DNA of 20,737 bases from JAJPJX01 sp964568355 (lineage in GTDB: Bacteria > Acidobacteriota > Terriglobia > Bryobacterales > Bryobacteraceae): contig CAZMRK010000326.1 in NCBI GenBank assembly GCA_964568355.1, positions 1 through 20,737 on the forward strand. Reading direction: 5' to 3'. Below the pieces are notes generated by a model that made no database searches, was not told the DNA's origin, and worked only from the letters and a program-made list of their open reading frames with translations. Made by a program: the position numbers and the translations under genes. Of the stretch, positions 6,771 through 15,051 are shown in pieces (positions within the stretch are counted from its first letter, which is position 1; each line of letters begins with the position of its first letter).

Positions 6771-9700
6771 TCAAAACGTCAGTTTGAGAGCGAATTGAAT
6801 CTGGCGTGGAGCGGCAGTACCGCGGATCGTACCGAACGCCGCGCTCGCTACGTCGCTGTTCGGCGCCGAGAAGTTGGTATGGTTCAGCGCATTGAAGAAC
6901 TCCGCGCGAAACTGTAGCTGCATGCCTTCGCGCGGCAGAGCGAAGTTCTTAAAGATGCCGAGATCCAGTTGGTTGAGACCCGGCGCCCGGGCGATATTCC
7001 TGCCGGCATTGCCGAACGGGTGGCTCGGATCGGTTTGTAACTGTACGTTTTGCTTATTGAAGTAGTTGTCGACGGTCCAACTGGAAGCCTGTACCCGACC
7101 CGAAATATTGGGCCGGAATGCCTCGCCCCCTTTCCAGGCTGGGAGATTGCCTACCGTCTGGAACTGCGGCGGCACAGAGCCGCTCCAACTGCGCAGGTTG
7201 ATGGGAGGCCCGGAAAGCGCATTGTTGATGGCCGTGAGCTCCCATCCGCCCAGAATATGGTCGGCGATCTTGGGCATGTTGGATCCGAACTTGCGGCCGC
7301 GGCCGAAAGGAAGCTGGTAGACCAGGCTGAGGACATCGACGAACTTGCGGTCATAGGTCGAAGCAGCTTTTTCCGCCGCGAGATTGTGGATATCCTGCAC
7401 GCTCGATTGATTGCCGTTCTGGTCATCCAGGGCCTGGGTGCTGTTATCGATCGTCTTCGAATAGGTGAACGAGTTCAGGAACATCAGCCCCTTGGCAAAA
7501 CGGCGTTCCAGTTTCACCTGTAGCCCGTTGTAGTAGGAGTAGCCGCCGGTGTTGAACCAGCTAATGGCACCGAAGGCCTGATTCGGACGCCGGTCCAGCA
7601 GCGGGACATTCGAAGTGGGGGTGGGCTGCGGGATGGCCTGGTTGTAATCACCCATGACCGGGAGATTGCTGCCGTGGTTGCCAATGTAGCCGACATCGAG
7701 GAGCAGTTGCCACGGCAACTCGCGTTGGACGGAGAAAAACCAGCTCTGAATGCGAGCGTCCGGCGAGTTCTTCGGAATGTACAGGACGTTGGAGGTGCGG
7801 GGGTTGAAATTCGCGGGGTCGGTCATGCCGATCGGGTATCCCCTATCCGCGTTCAGGAATGTAGGCGAAAGGGGATCGGTCTGGCTTACCTGGGCGATCA
7901 CCACCTGCGGACCATTGATTCCCAGCAGGTCGCCGCTGCCCATGCGATTCTGGTGAACATAGCTCATTCCATAACCGCCGCGAATGACCGTCTTCGGCAG
8001 GACGCTATACGCCAGGCCGAGGCGAGGCGCGAAGTCCTTGTAATACGGATTGACCAGCGCCCGGTCATAGATGCTTCCATTCTTTGCCACCAGCATGGTG
8101 TTGGTCGTCGGGTCATAGTTGGAGAGCGCGTTGTCGCGCTCCCAACGCGGCGTAGCGAACTCATACCGCAGGCCCAGGTTCAAGGTGAGCTTCGCCGACA
8201 CATGGAAATCATCCTGCACGTATCCGAAATGCTCGTGCTGCCGGTAATTTCCGATCACGTCGGTAGAAAGAGCAAAACCGCTGCGCAGGCCGAACAGGAA
8301 ATCGGCTAAGGAATACGTGCTGGCATCGTTCGGAACCGTACAGCCGGTGGGCTGGCCGAGTTGCGCACAGGTGGGCTTGCTGAAGCTGCCCAGATATTGA
8401 TCGTAGCCGTACATCGGGTTCACATCCAGCACCTGGGTGCGGATGATGACGTACTCATAGCCGAAGCGCATCGAGTGGCGACCCCAAATCTTGGAGAAGT
8501 TCACCTTGGAGTCGAAGCTCAGGGGATTCTGGAACTGGGGAATGGTAGCCTGACGCCCCAGGCCGGTCAGGCCTTGCAAGGCGATGGGGAGCAATCCACC
8601 GGCCAGAACCGGATCGCTGGGGAGCCCGGAGATGCCGTAGGCTTCCTGCATGTCCGGCTGTCCCAGGAACGGCGGCTTCTTACCGGCATTCATGCGGGAA
8701 ACACCGAAGCGCCCTTCGAGCACCGAGGTCGGGCTGGTGGTCCAGGTATAACCCGCACTGGCCTGCTGACTCAGCACCCAAAGCACGGTTCCGTTGCCAC
8801 CCGAAGGCCCGGGAAAACTGGAGTCCTGATTCTCATTCCGCTTACTCTGGCTGATTCGCAGAAATCCGGACATGGTGGGCTTCAACTGCGCGTCCAGCTT
8901 GGCATCGAACTTGTCGGCGAAAGTGCGGTCGCCGGAAAGTTGCTGATAATTGTTGACGCGGCCGTCGGACATCGGTGTCGGAAGGGCGCTCAGTACCTGC
9001 CTGGCAAACGGCGAGATCGCCGAGGCAGGAATCGCGGTGTTGGCCGGATAGAGAGCGCCGGTCTGGGGGTTGCGTACGGAGACTGGAAAGATGCCGGCGC
9101 GATCCGCCATGGTCGGAAGGTTTGAAAACTGGCGGTTGCGCTGCATGTTGCGAAAACCCTCGTAGTCGACGAAGAAGAAGACTCGATTCTTGACTATCGG
9201 GCCGCCGAAGTTCGCTCCGAACTGGTTCTGAACCAGAGTCGGCTTTACATAATTAGCGGGACGGACGCCGAAAATGTAGCCCGCCGCGTTGAACCGGGTG
9301 TTGCGCACAAAATCGTAAGCGGTGCCGTGGAATGTATTGGTGCCGGAACGCATGGCCACGTTAATGGTCGCACCGCCACTTCGCCCGAACTCCGCGCTGT
9401 AGTTGTTGGTGACCACCTGATACTCCACGATCGAATCCGGCGGCGGCTGGCTCACCTGATTCGAGAAGCCCTGATTGCTTGTTCCGTAAGCATTATTATC
9501 AATGCCATCCAGCAGATAGTTACTGTAAGTACTGCGCAATCCATTTACGATAAACGATCCTTCACGTGAGCCGGAGGACGGCGACTTAATCACGCCGGTA
9601 GTGAGCAACGCAAGATCGGAATACGCCCGTCCATTGAGCGGCAACTCCATCACCGCCGTGCCGTTGATCACCTGTCCACGCTCGCTCGAATCCGATTGCA

Positions 9701-10088
9701 CCACCGAAGCGGCCCCGGTCACTTCCACCGCCTGAATCGCCGTTCCCACTTCCAGAACCAGATCTACGCGCTGCCGGGCATTGACGCTCACGCGAACATC
9801 CTTCGCTACCACTTTCGCAAAGCCGGGAGCCTCAGCCGTCACGGTATACACTCCCGCCTTCACGTTGGAAAAGGAATAGTTGCCGCTATCACCCGTATTG
9901 GTACTGGCCGAAATTCCGGTTCCCTGATTGGACAACACGACCGTGGCTTTCGAAACCACGGCGCCAGAAGCATCATGAATCGCGCCGATCACGTCGGCGG
10001 TGTCAAACTGAGCCCGGGCCGTCCCGGAACCCGCAATCAGCGACAGAAATAGAACCCTGAGCAGATTATTCGAAAAGCTGTTTGTCAT
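6771..10088 (-). CDS. Oar-like TonB-dependent receptor
   Basis: A 1105-residue outer-membrane protein. Residues 1-26 are a signal peptide ending GTARA before QFDTADV. Residues about 28-115 are a carboxypeptidase-regulatory-like (Ig-fold) domain, DVIGAIHDASGAVVSKATV onward. A plug domain follows, with ELPLNGRAYSDLALL, NYLLDGIDNN and EFGRSGGATINVAMRSGTN. The remainder is a large beta-barrel rich in aromatic/Gly strands (for example AGYTWTTSPTSVLEGRFGVS) and ends QIQFALKLTF, with the terminal Phe expected for BAM-dependent insertion. This architecture is abundant in Acidobacteria and is thought to import glycans or other large ligands using ExbBD-TonB energy. No partner such as SusD is adjacent and the ligand is unknown. 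It is convergent with the methyltransferase, with 3 bp between the stops. No strong promoter was recognised upstream. Confidence 0.93.
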   Translation of the reverse strand: MTNSFSNNLLRVLFLSLIAGSGTARAQFDTADVIGAIHDASGAVVSKATVVLSNQGTGISASTNTGDSGNYSFSNVKAGVYTVTAEAPGFAKVVAKDVRVSVNARQRVDLVLEVGTAIQAVEVTGAASVVQSDSSERGQVINGTAVMELPLNGRAYSDLALLTTGVIKSPSSGSREGSFIVNGLRSTYSNYLLDGIDNNAYGTSNQGFSNQVSQPPPDSIVEYQVVTNNYSAEFGRSGGATINVAMRSGTNTFHGTAYDFVRNTRFNAAGYIFGVRPANYVKPTLVQNQFGANFGGPIVKNRVFFFVDYEGFRNMQRNRQFSNLPTMADRAGIFPVSVRNPQTGALYPANTAIPASAISPFARQVLSALPTPMSDGRVNNYQQLSGDRTFADKFDAKLDAQLKPTMSGFLRISQSKRNENQDSSFPGPSGGNGTVLWVLSQQASAGYTWTTSPTSVLEGRFGVSRMNAGKKPPFLGQPDMQEAYGISGLPSDPVLAGGLLPIALQGLTGLGRQATIPQFQNPLSFDSKVNFSKIWGRHSMRFGYEYVIIRTQVLDVNPMYGYDQYLGSFSKPTCAQLGQPTGCTVPNDASTYSLADFLFGLRSGFALSTDVIGNYRQHEHFGYVQDDFHVSAKLTLNLGLRYEFATPRWERDNALSNYDPTTNTMLVAKNGSIYDRALVNPYYKDFAPRLGLAYSVLPKTVIRGGYGMSYVHQNRMGSGDLLGINGPQVVIAQVSQTDPLSPTFLNADRGYPIGMTDPANFNPRTSNVLYIPKNSPDARIQSWFFSVQRELPWQLLLDVGYIGNHGSNLPVMGDYNQAIPQPTPTSNVPLLDRRPNQAFGAISWFNTGGYSYYNGLQVKLERRFAKGLMFLNSFTYSKTIDNSTQALDDQNGNQSSVQDIHNLAAEKAASTYDRKFVDVLSLVYQLPFGRGRKFGSNMPKIADHILGGWELTAINNALSGPPINLRSWSGSVPPQFQTVGNLPAWKGGEAFRPNISGRVQASSWTVDNYFNKQNVQLQTDPSHPFGNAGRNIARAPGLNQLDLGIFKNFALPREGMQLQFRAEFFNALNHTNFSAPNSDVASAAFGTIRGTAAPRQIQFALKLTF

Positions 10089-10199
10089 TTTCCATCAGGA
10101 TACTTTTCGAACACTTACACTACGTTTCGATTCGGTGAATATTTCATGACTCCGGCATGTAACTTCTCGTTCATATCAGGCAGGTAGGATAATGAGACC

Positions 10200-11174
10200 A
10201 TGAATACACGATTGAATGGGAGGCGGCCCTGGGGCGTGCTTTTTCTGATGGCCTTATATTCCTGCTATGCCGGAGAGATGCCGCGAAAAATCGAGGTGCA
10301 CGGTCACCGCGGAGCGCGGGCATCCCGTCCCGAGAACACCATCCCCGCCTTCGAGTTTGCGATCGCAGCCGGCGCGGACGCACTGGAACTCGATATGGCG
10401 GTGACGAAGGATAACGTGATCGTCGTTTCGCACGATCCGGTGCTCCATCCTCCGGTGTGCACGGGGCCACAACCCAGAGCCATCATTCACAACCTCATGC
10501 TGGCGGAGGTGAAGCAGTGGGACTGCGGATCCACGCGAAATCCCGAGTTCGCGACACAACAAACCGTTCCCGGAACCCGCATGCCTACTCTTGACGAGGT
10601 GTTTGCCCTGGCGAAGAACGGCACATTCAAGTTCAACATCGAAACCAAGAGCATCCCCAAAACCCCAACCGAGGCGCAGATCAATGCGGCCTTGAAGCAC
10701 GCCGGCATCGCTCTGGACAGCCCTGTTGCAGCCGATACGAGAGCTACCATGCTGCAGGTCGGGCCGGATGTCACACCGCCACCAGATGAGTTCGCGCGCT
10801 TGGTTCTCGAAAAGATCCGCAAATATCACCTCGAAAAGCGCGTGGTTCTTCAATCCTTCGACTTCCGCACGCTGCACGCGATGAAAAAGATCGCACCCGA
10901 AATTAAGCTGTCCGCTCTGTACGGAGGGCCGCCACGCAGTTTTGTAGAGATTGCCAAAGAAGCAGGCGCGGATATCGTCTCTCCGGTCTATCCGCTGGTT
11001 ACGCCTGAGCAGGTGTCGGCCGCTCACAGCGCGGGGTTGGAGGTCCTGCCGTGGACCGCCAATAAACCGGAAGACTGGGACCGCCTCATCCGCGCTGGTG
11101 TAGACGGAATCATCACCGACGATCCGGCAGGATTAGTCGAGCATTTGAAACGCGCCGGGGAGACGAAGCCGTAA
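10200..11174 (+). CDS. Glycerophosphodiester phosphodiesterase, exported
   Basis: A 324-residue GDPD-family enzyme that hydrolyses glycerophosphodiesters to sn-glycerol-3-phosphate and an alcohol. The conserved elements are present: HGHRG (34-38), PENT (44-47), ELD (63-65) and VSHDP (76-80) supply the catalytic His pair and the metal-binding Glu/Asp residues. The C-terminal barrel strands include VVLQSFDF, ADIVSP, LPWTANKPEDW and GVDGIITDDP. The N-terminus is basic then hydrophobic (RRPWGVLFLMALYSC), a likely signal peptide; LYSC is a poor but possible lipobox, so periplasmic or lipoprotein location is likely. The start codon has AGGA about 10 bases upstream. The gene stands alone, divergent from the TonB receptor. 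The family is certain; substrate preference is not readable. Confidence 0.92.
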   Translation: MNTRLNGRRPWGVLFLMALYSCYAGEMPRKIEVHGHRGARASRPENTIPAFEFAIAAGADALELDMAVTKDNVIVVSHDPVLHPPVCTGPQPRAIIHNLMLAEVKQWDCGSTRNPEFATQQTVPGTRMPTLDEVFALAKNGTFKFNIETKSIPKTPTEAQINAALKHAGIALDSPVAADTRATMLQVGPDVTPPPDEFARLVLEKIRKYHLEKRVVLQSFDFRTLHAMKKIAPEIKLSALYGGPPRSFVEIAKEAGADIVSPVYPLVTPEQVSAAHSAGLEVLPWTANKPEDWDRLIRAGVDGIITDDPAGLVEHLKRAGETKP

Positions 11175-11460
11175 GCTGCGCAACTCTTAGCTCGCCTGCG
11201 CCTCCGGTTGTTCCGCTTGGCGCGGAATCCAAGGAACCTTCTTGTTGGCGGGATGCATTTGCAAAGCTTTTCGGCCATCAGCGGGTGACGGATCTTCCGA
11301 GACTCGCGGCGGCCAATCAGACCGTGCCTGTCACTTTCGACCGCAGACCGGAGAGCGTCGCGGAAGGCAGGCCGAAGGTGACGGTCTTTGGCTGAGATCC
11401 GTTCCAGCAGAGGATCACAACCGGCAGCGAAGCGCGGCAGGCAAGCAGTAAGCTGCGGCC
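11175..11460. other. Intergenic region, possible coding remnant
   Basis: 286 bases between the convergent GDPD and csm5 genes. The plus-strand frame 11189-11395 is open for 68 codons and reads smoothly (for example WRDAFAKLFGHQRVTDLPRL, then VPVTFDRRPESV) but has no start codon. The minus strand offers a 23-residue frame at 11258-11187 without a ribosome-binding site. TTCCGC (11211-11216) and GCGGAA (11222-11227) form a small hairpin without a T-run. No CRISPR repeat or array is present. It may be the remnant of a decayed gene. Confidence 0.35.
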
Positions 11461-12606
11461 TCAGCCTACCTGCACCAGGACCCATCCGGGTAGCGTGGCC
11501 GGTTTGTTGTTCAGGAACACGATGCGACGGGTCTTGGGGAACGGAAGATTGGAGCTGAGAGCCCGGTTATAGAGCGAGAGATGCCCCAGAATCTTGCGAT
11601 ATTCGGGATCGGAGGTATCCAGCCAGGCACTCTTGGCGAGCAACCCTCCGCCCCAGCCGATCGAGAGCAGGCAGCCTCCCCCCTGTCGCGCTTCGGCCAG
11701 TTTTTGCTCCAACTCCTCTACCTGGGCGGCCAGCAGCGGCAGCGAGGCCCATGCGGCGTACTGCCGCTGTAAGTCCAGCAGTTTGGCGGCGTAGTCGTTG
11801 GCCGCGTCAAAGATCCGCTGCCGGCTGAAAGACTCCTGCCAACGAACCACTCGCCGCACGTCCGGCTGTAAGTAAAAGCTACGCTCCTGCCACTCGCCCT
11901 CAAAAGAAGAGCCCTGTGCCGCCATTTCGGCGAAGATGGGAGTGCTCTCGTCCGGCTTGGCGCCATCCACCGCGCCGCGCGGACTCTGCTTCCATCCCAA
12001 ACCATACGCACCGCCGCGAGGCTGGAGGGTGGCTACCCGCAACAGATAAATCTTGAACCGGTCGTGAGCCACCGGGGCCGAATCGCCGATGCTCAGCAGC
12101 CGCATGCGATCCACGCCTGCGGGACCGAGTGCCTGGTCTTCCAGGTTCTCGGCGGGATGGCGGGGCGGGCGTTCACCCTCGAAACGAGCCGCGACGTCGC
12201 GCAGCATGCCGCTCTTCCAGTTGGCGAACAGCATGCCCGTGCGCAGCGCTCCTTTGATGGCCGCGCCGGGGAGATAGGGGCCAGATGGCCCGCAGGCAAA
12301 CGTCGCGATGTGCAGGCTATCACCCGAAGCGCGATTCCAGTAGGCGGAATAGGCCGGGGACTCGAAAGGGATCCGGCGGTCGGCATAGTTCTGCGCAAAG
12401 CCGCCCCAGGAGGCAAAGTCCAGCTTGTCTGCCTTCTTGAGCTGCACCAGGTAGTTTTCCAGGCGAGGTCCCTTGGACAGCAGCCGGAAGATCCGCCGCT
12501 GGTCGAGCACGTTCACCTGGTCCTTCCAGACCATGTAGTCGATCGGCGCCAGCTTGCGCCCATCGCCGACCAGCAGCGGTGTGAGGCACGTTACCTGGTA
12601 TTTCAT
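11461..12606 (-). CDS. csm5: Type III-A CRISPR effector subunit Csm5
   Basis: A 381-residue RAMP protein, the last gene of the csm operon. The N-terminal TPLLVGDGRKLAPIDYM (9-25) and the RAMP-type loop GPYLPGAAIKGALRTG (109-124) match the Csm5 pattern of a glycine-rich segment followed by P-G-(S/A)-x-(I/L)-(K/R)-G. A second glycine-rich motif, IGWGGGLLAKSAW, lies near residues 318-330. In known complexes Csm5 caps the 3' end of the crRNA and is linked to crRNA maturation by recruiting host nucleases. The start codon overlaps the csm4 stop in an ATGA (12606-12603), showing translational coupling. Length is close to the usual 340-400 residues. A coiled-coil-like stretch (LPLLAAQVEELEQKLAEARQ) sits in the C-terminal third. 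Assignment rests on motif plus operon position. Confidence 0.88.
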   Translation of the reverse strand: MKYQVTCLTPLLVGDGRKLAPIDYMVWKDQVNVLDQRRIFRLLSKGPRLENYLVQLKKADKLDFASWGGFAQNYADRRIPFESPAYSAYWNRASGDSLHIATFACGPSGPYLPGAAIKGALRTGMLFANWKSGMLRDVAARFEGERPPRHPAENLEDQALGPAGVDRMRLLSIGDSAPVAHDRFKIYLLRVATLQPRGGAYGLGWKQSPRGAVDGAKPDESTPIFAEMAAQGSSFEGEWQERSFYLQPDVRRVVRWQESFSRQRIFDAANDYAAKLLDLQRQYAAWASLPLLAAQVEELEQKLAEARQGGGCLLSIGWGGGLLAKSAWLDTSDPEYRKILGHLSLYNRALSSNLPFPKTRRIVFLNNKPATLPGWVLVQVG

Positions 12607-13748
12607 GAGATCCCCTGGCCGGATAGCGGGATGGAAACCGCAAAGCCCACGCGAAACACGGGATGGGCAAAACCGTCCGGAGCGACATTCACGGCCGAGC
12701 CGCGTATCGGCTCGCCCGCGTAGAGCACCGATCCTTCCGCCACCATCGAAAGCTGCTTCTTAAGGGCACCCGAGCCGGCGGGACTATCCACACGTCCGCC
12801 CCGCGCGATTACGGTGTAGTTCCCGCGCTTCCAATCGATCGTATCCGCCGCACCCGGCGCAAGCAGCGAAAGCAGCCAATAGGGCGTAGGCGCTGTCTCT
12901 ACCGGTACCGGGATCTCCGCGGGATTACTTTCCGCAGCACGACTCTCGACGGAAGCACTCTCCGCACCAGCAGCAGGCGCCGCCTCCGGACTCTGCTCCG
13001 GCGCCGGCGCGGGCGCCACGTCCACCGGCGCCGTGGGAGGGAGAATCATATCCGGCAGAATGCCGTCGATAAATTCCGGCGCTTGCGCATGGCCCCATCC
13101 ACGCGACCGCTCGCCGCCAAAGCCCGAATCAGCCAGCAGGCGGATCGCGCTACGCACCCGGCCGGACCAGCGCTCCCGCTCTGCCTCGCCGGCAAACGAG
13201 ACGACGGCCCACAAGCCGGCGCCCTGACGGAAGTCGATACACGCGGTCGAGTGGCGCTCGGTAGCACCGCTCAATCGATCCACCGCCGCGTTGCCTCGCA
13301 ATGCCGCGCGAAACGGACCTGGGCGGCCCACCGGCAGCAGACACTCACTCAGGCCGTCGACCGTCCAATGCTCTTCGTCGAGCACTTGCCCGGCCAACAG
13401 CGCACTCACCAAGCCCAGCGGAATGAATCGTGCACTCTTCCAGCGAACCTTGGTAGCCACCAGCGGGCTTCCACCCTGCGGAGGCCAGATACTTCGCGGC
13501 GGTACCACGAATCCGATAGCGTCCAGAAACGGGAAGCACGAACTGAATGTGACCGCGGGCGCTTGCACGTTGCGCGCGGTAGCGTCCAGCCATTCCTCCA
13601 GCAGGCCCATTCGCAGCATGGCCGAGGTTACGGCTCCATACAGCGCATCGCTGTGGTAGATGGAGTCCACCCGGTTGCGCGCACCGGAGTCCGGTCCCAC
13701 CCGCCAGGGACCGGTGGGACGCAGTTTCACGACCAATCCCGGATTCAT
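12603..13748 (-). CDS. csm4: Type III-A CRISPR effector subunit Csm4
   Basis: A 381-residue RAMP protein that in known complexes binds the 5' handle of crRNA and contacts Cas10. The start MNPGLVVKLRPTGPWRVG fits the Csm4 N-terminus, and its ATG overlaps the last base of the csm3 TAA (TAATG). The frame is open upstream to 13997, but that part is out-of-frame csm3 sequence. SGFGGERSRGWGH (198-210) is the family's glycine-rich motif. The C-terminal domain carries NYTVIARGGRVDSP, KKQLSMVAEGSV and PVFRVGFAVSIP (about 290-375), as in Csm4. Odd feature: about 60 residues (226-289) between the two halves are a Pro/Ala/Glu-rich, low-complexity linker (VAPAPAPEQSPEAAPAAG region). Typical Csm4 is about 300 residues, so the linker explains the extra length. 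Confidence 0.88.
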   Translation of the reverse strand: MNPGLVVKLRPTGPWRVGPDSGARNRVDSIYHSDALYGAVTSAMLRMGLLEEWLDATARNVQAPAVTFSSCFPFLDAIGFVVPPRSIWPPQGGSPLVATKVRWKSARFIPLGLVSALLAGQVLDEEHWTVDGLSECLLPVGRPGPFRAALRGNAAVDRLSGATERHSTACIDFRQGAGLWAVVSFAGEAERERWSGRVRSAIRLLADSGFGGERSRGWGHAQAPEFIDGILPDMILPPTAPVDVAPAPAPEQSPEAAPAAGAESASVESRAAESNPAEIPVPVETAPTPYWLLSLLAPGAADTIDWKRGNYTVIARGGRVDSPAGSGALKKQLSMVAEGSVLYAGEPIRGSAVNVAPDGFAHPVFRVGFAVSIPLSGQGIS

Positions 13749-14584
13749 TACTCCTCGCGAATGAACGCGAAACCGGTCTCTTGGAAGGCCGCCTGCAGCG
13801 CCGCCAACTCCGGCGCCGAGCCCAATTCCTTCTCCGCCGCGCCAGTGGCGTAATGGGCCTTGTTGCGCCAGACCAGTTTCAGATTGGCGAGACGTACCCG
13901 GCCGCTGCCACGCGAGCCGCCACCGCCGAGAGCATCGTCTTCCAACAGCCGCAATCCTTCCAGCACGCGCGAAAACAGCGGCGCGTCTTCCTCGCACAGC
14001 ACATCCATCACCATGCGGATCTTGAAGCGCGCGCCGGCCGGTACGCGCTCGATGGTACGCGGGTTGGCTTGCGACGTAATGCGGTCGATGGCGTTTTCGT
14101 TCTTGACTTCGGTCAATTCATCGTCGAGATTCTCGCGCATGGGAGCCGTGATGCTCTCCAGGTCGAGCGGCGCGTCGAAAACCGCCAGCCGTGCCGGAGT
14201 GGCCTGGCTACTCTCCAGAGCCTCCCCTGCCACCCGCTCCATTCTTCCCGGATTGCGTCCGAACAGTAAACAAATTTCATCGTCGGGACGGTCACTCTGG
14301 TGAATCCGAACCTCCTGCCCCTTGCGCTTGGACAGGTACACCAACTCGGACGGCACCGCCAAGCCGCTGGACTGCTCGAGCAGCGAACGAATCTTGCCCC
14401 GCAACGAACTACCCGGCACATACGGCCGCCCGTAAGCGTCCTTGACCACGGGATTGTCGGATCCGCCGATCTCCAGCGAGCCCTTTCCCGCACCGACATG
14501 CAAGCCGGTCTCGCAATGCAGTTCGCCTTCCAGGACCAATTTCCCGATGAACTTCAACTCCGTTTGGGGGGTGTGCGCGCTCAT
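13748..14584 (-). CDS. csm3: Type III-A CRISPR backbone RNase Csm3
   Basis: A 278-residue RAMP protein. In type III-A complexes several Csm3 copies form the filament along the crRNA and cut target RNA at 6-nt intervals. GLHVGAGKGSLEIGGSDNPV (27-46) contains the Asp (D43, in GGSDNPVVKD) that aligns with the catalytic Asp of characterised Csm3 proteins. PYVPGSSLRGKIRSLLE (55-71 region) is the RAMP glycine/serine loop. The C-terminal GGGGSRGSGRVRL is the second glycine-rich motif. The start has AGAGGA a few bases upstream. The gene begins 8 bp after csm2 ends and its stop overlaps csm4. Target-RNA cleavage activity is expected to be intact. Confidence 0.93.
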   Translation of the reverse strand: MSAHTPQTELKFIGKLVLEGELHCETGLHVGAGKGSLEIGGSDNPVVKDAYGRPYVPGSSLRGKIRSLLEQSSGLAVPSELVYLSKRKGQEVRIHQSDRPDDEICLLFGRNPGRMERVAGEALESSQATPARLAVFDAPLDLESITAPMRENLDDELTEVKNENAIDRITSQANPRTIERVPAGARFKIRMVMDVLCEEDAPLFSRVLEGLRLLEDDALGGGGSRGSGRVRLANLKLVWRNKAHYATGAAEKELGSAPELAALQAAFQETGFAFIREE

Positions 14585-14592
14585 GCTTCCTC

Positions 14593-15048
14593 TTATTCGT
14601 TGTAGGCCACAATGGCCTCAAAGAGATCCCGAAAACGCTCGTACCCGCGCGGATCGTTCTTGCGGGTAACTTGCAGCAGTAGTTTTTCGAGCTGGTCCAG
14701 GCTTCTCAGGCCATGCCGCGCGATGGTATAGGCCAGGCGCGCGCGCAGCATAACGAACTCGTGCTGCCGCTCGCTTTCGGGAGCCCGCACCGCCCGGCGT
14801 ACCGCGCTGTATAAACGGCGCAACTGACTCTTGGTGGCCGAATCCATATCCCGCATCCGGCTTACGATGCCATGCGCCTGATTGTCCAGATAAAGGCTGT
14901 CGGCAATGAGCTTGTCCAGTTCGATCTCCGGCGGGCCTTCGGAGCGGCCGCGATCTCCTCCGCGACGGAATCCACCCTCCTCGCGCGGCCCGCGGCCTTC
15001 CCGCGGCGGCCTGTTTTCCCGATTCTTCTGTTCCTGCTCTTGTGGCAT
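14593..15048 (-). CDS. csm2: Type III-A CRISPR small subunit Csm2
   Basis: A 151-residue protein whose residues about 42-151 match the helical Csm2 small subunit: TKSQLRRLYSAVR (72-84), then FVMLRARLAYTIARHG (98-113), and a C-terminal helix FRDLFEAIVAYNE. Csm2 stacks alongside the Csm3 filament and helps bind target RNA. The first 40 residues are an unusual Arg/Gly/Glu/Pro-rich tail (REGRGPREEGGFRRGGDRGR), presumably disordered and able to contact RNA. GAGG lies 8 bases before the ATG, inside the end of cas10, and only 3 bp separate the two genes. Position between cas10 and csm3 supports the call. Confidence 0.9.
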   Translation of the reverse strand: MPQEQEQKNRENRPPREGRGPREEGGFRRGGDRGRSEGPPEIELDKLIADSLYLDNQAHGIVSRMRDMDSATKSQLRRLYSAVRRAVRAPESERQHEFVMLRARLAYTIARHGLRSLDQLEKLLLQVTRKNDPRGYERFRDLFEAIVAYNE

Positions 15049-15051
15049 GTG

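Noticed and set aside
8361..9125. Plus-strand open frame of 254 codons inside the TonB receptor
   Set aside because: Antisense to the receptor barrel with no family features.
10254..11027. Minus-strand open frame of 257 codons inside GDPD
   Set aside because: Shadow of the phosphodiesterase, whose catalytic motifs are all in the other frame.
11187..11258. 23-residue minus-strand frame MHPANKKVPWIPRQ... downstream of csm5
   Set aside because: No ribosome-binding site and no similarity recognised; kept only as part of the intergenic description.
12663..13853. Long plus-strand open frame of 396 codons opposite csm4/csm3
   Set aside because: It is antisense to two well-supported csm genes, is very rich in Arg and His, and has no recognisable motif; typical high-GC shadow frame.
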